A DNA stretch of 21,020 bases, from the NCBI RefSeq assembly GCF_000341285.1, contig NW_005178466.1, forward strand, positions 124,204-145,223, read 5' to 3'. The notes beneath the pieces are model-generated. The model worked only from the letters and a program-made list of their open reading frames with translations, was not told where the DNA came from and ran no database searches. Made by a program: the position numbers and the translations under genes. This document shows, in pieces, positions 17,872 to 21,020 of this stretch. The DNA is from Galdieria sulphuraria (Eukaryota; Rhodophyta; Bangiophyceae; Galdieriales; Galdieriaceae). Position 1 is the stretch's first letter; every line of letters begins with the position of its first letter.

Positions 17872-18635
17872 TCATAATAGAAGCCCAAGTTTCGTGGGAA
17901 TAGCATAGCCGTTTAGTCGATAAAGAGAAGGTGCTGGATTTCTATCTTTCACTGTTTTCTTCGTTGTTGGTGTAAAGGTAGAAAATTCATTGTTTTATTT
18001 ATTTAGGATTGTTCACTGAAATAAAAACTACTTAAAAGTGACACGACCTTATAATCGGTGTAAGCTGTTATGTGAGGACCACAAAAGCCATCGATAGATA
18101 GTTGATTTCTTATATAGCTACCACTTATGACAGCCTGAGCTATCTCCTTTTAAGCTGTAACCATATCCCTGCTACGCCACAATCTTTGGTCTCTAATTGC
18201 GACTATGTTGCTTCTCTACGACTCCCTGATAAGTTTCTCAACCGACATATAATCATTAATATTTAAGAACAATTGAAGAAAGTGTATTATTTGTTTGGAG
18301 CTTGAACTGTTCCTCACTAGCGGAAAACCATCTTATGAGGGTATTATCTGGTAACAAATAGGGGTCTTCAGTCAAAGCGAAACTTGTCTTATCGTCCCAA
18401 TAATTCATTAACTTTGCAGATTGTACAGCGTTCTGCTAAATTTGCACGCCTTTCTGAGCAAGAAAGACAAAAGGATACTGTGGGGATACTTCACTAGATA
18501 CCGTGGACAAATCTTCAGTGTAGTAATAAATTATCATTAGCAACAGCAAGCATAAATCTATAGTTGCTGCTGCCACTTCGGAACAGCTTGGCGACGTTAC
18601 AGGAATACGAAGTTTTCTCACCTATTTAGATTGAA
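17872..18635. other. Divergent intergenic region between TIMELESS-like and RNA methyltransferase genes
   Basis: This 764-nt AT-rich interval lies between divergent genes and presumably holds both promoters. A 61-codon minus-strand frame (18436-18621) has a hydrophobic run but begins 14 nt from the opposing ATG and resembles no family I know; I treat it as chance. I see no repeats or RNA genes. Confidence 0.55.
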
Positions 18636-20033
18636 ATGACTAGAGGAAGTAGTTTGACATTTATACCGATAGCCTTGACGTTGAACAGAGAACGTAGCGA
18701 GGACTTGAAAGGGCACAGGAGAAGACGAAGACCGTCTTCACTCTTCCTTTCTCCGATATTCAAAGGTGAAATTTGTCGTTCGTGTAGAGTTCTTCATGGA
18801 GCAAGAAGTAATCTACAAGAAACAGAGAAGCGGCAGGAGAACTGCAAAGTCACCAGTGTTTCGGATACTCTGGACTGCCAACACTTTTCTTTCTGTGACG
18901 GTTGTTTGTTGGCACAAAGCTTAACCACTCCCCCTTGTTCTAAGAAAATTGAAGAATACTTTTGGAAACAGAAAGTACGAGTGTTGTTTCACTCTGATAC
19001 GCCAGTCCATGGTTGGCGCTCTGTTGCACGACTGGCTGTAAGACGAGATGACAAGGGTAGAACTAGAATAGGTTTGTTCAAGGAAGACTCCCACAGTGTG
19101 GTTGAGATTCCTCACTGCCGGGTGCATCATCCTCTGATAAACGGTGAAATGGAAACAGTGAAAAAGGCAATGAAGGAGACAGGTGTCAGTGGCTATGATG
19201 AAGATAGAGAAGAAGGGCAGTTGAGATATATTCAGATGTCAGTAGAACACCGTTCACAAACTTTGCAAGCAGCTTTTGTTTGGCATGCGCCTAGACTAAA
19301 GGAGGCAGGTCCGTTATGTAAGCGCTTCATGCGCAGTCTGGAAAGATCAAGTTCGAAGTTTCATTCGCTTTGGTTGAATTTTAACACTTCTCGTGGAAAT
19401 AGAATTTTCAATTTTGATCAGTCAAGCTGGCTTTTGTACAGTGGTAAGCGCTATGCGTTAGAATCTATCGGTGGTGTCAACATATATTTTCCCCCTTATG
19501 TTTTTCGTCAGTCAAATATAGAAATGCTAAAAGAACTTGTTAAAGAAATCAGCAAATATATCGAACCAAGAACAAAGGTGCTTGAATTCTATGCAGGAGT
19601 CGGTGCCATTGGTATTCCAGTGGCATATTTATCCGGTGCGGAGCTTGTTGGAGCTTGTGAGCTAAATGGGCTTTCCAAAGAGGCTTACTTGAAGGCTACA
19701 TGGGCTTTGACTCCTTCGCAAAGGCACAATGCTGAATTTTTTATAGGAACTGCAGCCGCTCATCGTGACAAGCTCAGATTCTCTGAAGTCATTATTGTCG
19801 ACCCACCTCGGAGTGGAATGGATTATGCCTTGGCTGCACGTTTAAGTTCAGTTAGGGACAATGATATTATTAAACGAATCATTTACGTGAGCTGCAAGTT
19901 TGAAAGTCTCCAACGTGACCTAGAAATCATTCAGCGTAACGGTAAATGGACACTTCGAAAGGCAGAGGCATTTCTGTTCTTTCCAGGAACTGATCACTGG
20001 GAGCTATTATGCGTATTAGACCGTAAAGTCTAG
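18636..20033 (+). CDS. Iron-sulfur RNA uracil-C5 methyltransferase, TrmA/RumA family
   Basis: Single exon, 465 residues. It transfers a methyl group from S-adenosylmethionine to C5 of uridine in tRNA or rRNA. Visible features, in order: a basic, Ser-rich N-terminus (1-70) that may be an organelle targeting sequence; a 4Fe-4S cluster set C81-x5-C87-x2-C90 with the fourth ligand C161 (IPHCRVHHP); the SAM loop LEFYAGVGAIGIP from 316; DPPRSG with D389; the nucleophile C420 in YVSCKFESLQRD; and the general base E456 in TDHWELL. The usual Asn after the catalytic Cys is Lys here. There is no N-terminal TRAM domain, unlike RumA/RlmD. Substrate (tRNA U54 or an rRNA site) and compartment (plastid or mitochondrion) cannot be settled from sequence alone. 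Confidence 0.9.
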   Translation: MTRGSSLTFIPIALTLNRERSEDLKGHRRRRRPSSLFLSPIFKGEICRSCRVLHGARSNLQETEKRQENCKVTSVSDTLDCQHFSFCDGCLLAQSLTTPPCSKKIEEYFWKQKVRVLFHSDTPVHGWRSVARLAVRRDDKGRTRIGLFKEDSHSVVEIPHCRVHHPLINGEMETVKKAMKETGVSGYDEDREEGQLRYIQMSVEHRSQTLQAAFVWHAPRLKEAGPLCKRFMRSLERSSSKFHSLWLNFNTSRGNRIFNFDQSSWLLYSGKRYALESIGGVNIYFPPYVFRQSNIEMLKELVKEISKYIEPRTKVLEFYAGVGAIGIPVAYLSGAELVGACELNGLSKEAYLKATWALTPSQRHNAEFFIGTAAAHRDKLRFSEVIIVDPPRSGMDYALAARLSSVRDNDIIKRIIYVSCKFESLQRDLEIIQRNGKWTLRKAEAFLFFPGTDHWELLCVLDRKV

Positions 20034-20244
20034 CGAGTGGATATTTTTTGGAACTGTTTAGCCAAGGCTTAGAGACAGATCAATGCTGTTAGCTTTTAGA
20101 ACATAGACCGAGAGTATCGACATAACATTTGGGAAACTTCGATATGCAAAGGAAGCAAGGAATGAATAATTCTTGTATGTCGTCATTTTGCCTCGTATCT
20201 TGAGTTTGGTCTTTACGAAAGATTCGTTGGCCATAAAAATGATG

Positions 20245-20559
20245 TTAGCCGGTATAGTAGGGAAGCGGATTCAGTAGTAGTCTAGTCAAACTCAACATTT
20301 CAATATTGCAAACCTTCCACACAAACAGTGCCAAATCAGTCACTGCAGAAAGAAACTCAATATTGACGTTCAGGTAATATATGGGAAAACTAAAATACAA
20401 TACTGAACGGGAATCAGTCAACAAAGTTTCGTCAAGACACTGCTTACCTATGCCTTGACTTAAAAGTGCTTCCGATATCGAAGCGTCGATCTGTAAAGAG
20501 ACACAAGCCCGTAGTTTCTGTTTCCCGAGCAAGATGTCGCCCATATGAAATTCCGACAT
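20245..20559 (-). CDS. Hypothetical protein divergent from RPSA
   Basis: 104 residues (MSEFHMGDILLGKQ... to a stop at 20245), not recognised. The frame contains a possible in-frame intron of 45 nt after SQGI: donor GTAAGC, acceptor TTCAG, so splicing would remove 15 codons without shifting the frame. The two halves (QKLRACVSLQIDASISEALL and NVNIEFLSAVTDLALFVWKV) look helical and faintly recall a histone-fold pair of the CENP-S/MHF1 kind, but the conserved HAxRxTI segment is absent, so I do not assign it. It starts about 70 nt from the uS2 transcription unit on the opposite strand, which suggests a shared promoter. It may be a chance frame. Confidence 0.35.
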   Translation of the reverse strand: MSEFHMGDILLGKQKLRACVSLQIDASISEALLSQGIGKQCLDETLLTDSRSVLYFSFPIYYLNVNIEFLSAVTDLALFVWKVCNIEMLSLTRLLLNPLPYYTG

Positions 20560-20720
20560 ATTGAAGATAAGATATCACGTCTTGACAACTTCTATTTTAC
20601 CTCTACAATAGAATTCTTTACAAGAGCTTGATGGCGGCTGCAACAAGAAACGAAGACTCATCAAAGAAAGAATCTAAATTTTATTGGATTCTACGGCGAC
20701 GGTGTTCAAGTTGGGAAGTC

Positions 20721-21020
20721 ATGACAGCTGGAGTCGTTACTGCTTCAAAACAAGAGGACATTCAAAAAATGCTTGTTTGTTCTACTCACATCGGAACCAA
20801 AAACTGTGATGTTCTGATGAGTCCATACGTCTACGCAAGACGTGAAGACGGCGTCCATATTATAGATTTAGGTAAAACTTGGCAAAAGATCCAGCTCGCA
20901 GCAAGGGTTATTGTCGCTGTGGATAATCCAGAAGATGTAGTTGCAGTGTCTGCTCGACCATATGGTCAACGAGCAGTGTTAAAGTTCTCAAAGTACACCG
21001 GAGCCCGAGCCATGCAGGAC
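20721..21020 (+). CDS. RPSA: Ribosomal protein uS2 (40S subunit SA), 5' part
   Basis: One hundred codons to the right edge, partial at the 3' side. The sequence follows eukaryotic uS2: [67 protein letters not shown] and YTGARAM. It sits on the 40S head/platform junction and is needed for small-subunit maturation. The start at 20721 ([15 protein letters not shown]) gives the usual 12-20 residues before the first helix. An in-frame ATG at 20631 would add 30 residues ([13 protein letters not shown]...) with an unusual FYWILRRR segment that uS2 proteins lack; I take that stretch as leader but cannot exclude it. No intron is seen in the visible part. Confidence 0.93.
   Translation, partial: MTAGVVTASKQEDIQKMLVCSTHIGTKNCDVLMSPYVYARREDGVHIIDLGKTWQKIQLAARVIVAVDNPEDVVAVSARPYGQRAVLKFSKYTGARAMQD

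Noticed and set aside
18436-18621. Minus-strand frame of 61 codons with a hydrophobic segment
   Set aside because: It starts 14 nt from the opposing methyltransferase ATG, and no similarity is recognised.
20245-20559. Histone-fold (CENP-S/MHF1) identity for the hypothetical protein
   Set aside because: The helix patterns are suggestive, but the HAxRxTI segment is missing and no downstream exon supplies it.

Overview
The window looks like nuclear DNA of a unicellular red alga, most likely a cyanidiophyte of the Galdieria type. The clues are AT-rich DNA, closely packed genes, short introns (about 48-63 nt), a tRNA with an intron in its D-arm (a layout reported from Cyanidioschyzon merolae), a Rubisco LSMT-family protein and a plant-type two-RRM RS splicing factor. 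The species is inferred; no marker gene proves it.

Layout. 1-466 has no gene I can support. 467-554 (-) is an elongator tRNA-Met with a 15-nt ectopic intron. 1308-2086 (-) is a TPR co-chaperone-like protein with one intron. 3269-4348 (+) encodes three TRAF-type zinc fingers fused to a C-terminal bZIP. 4349-6861 is a 2.5-kb stretch with no recognisable gene. 6862-9368 (+) is an ABCF3/GCN20 ATPase in seven exons, two of them only 24 and 8 nt. 9465-10823 (+) is a membrane protein with a perfect seven-heptad zipper but no basic region. 10926-12566 (+) is a Rubisco LSMT-like SET protein whose active-site motifs are replaced. 12724-14278 (+) is the RS splicing factor in three exons. It converges with SDHAF2 (14494-14868, -). 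Upstream of SDHAF2 on the same strand are a short ORF or terminal exon (14963-15241) and a divergent TIMELESS/Tof1 homologue (15277-17871). 18636-20033 (+) is an iron-sulfur TrmA/RumA-type RNA m5U methyltransferase. 20245-20559 (-) is a hypothetical protein, divergent from ribosomal protein uS2 (RPSA), which runs off the right edge.

The genes are mostly housekeeping and do not form an operon. A loose theme is stress and translation control: a GCN20-type ATPase lies between two unusual bZIP-derived proteins. The best leads are the ectopic tRNA intron, the zinc finger-bZIP fusion, the membrane zipper without a DNA-binding region, the apparent SET pseudoenzyme, the 8-nt micro-exon and the use of AAG 3' splice sites. 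I saw no mobile element, CRISPR array or virus-derived element.
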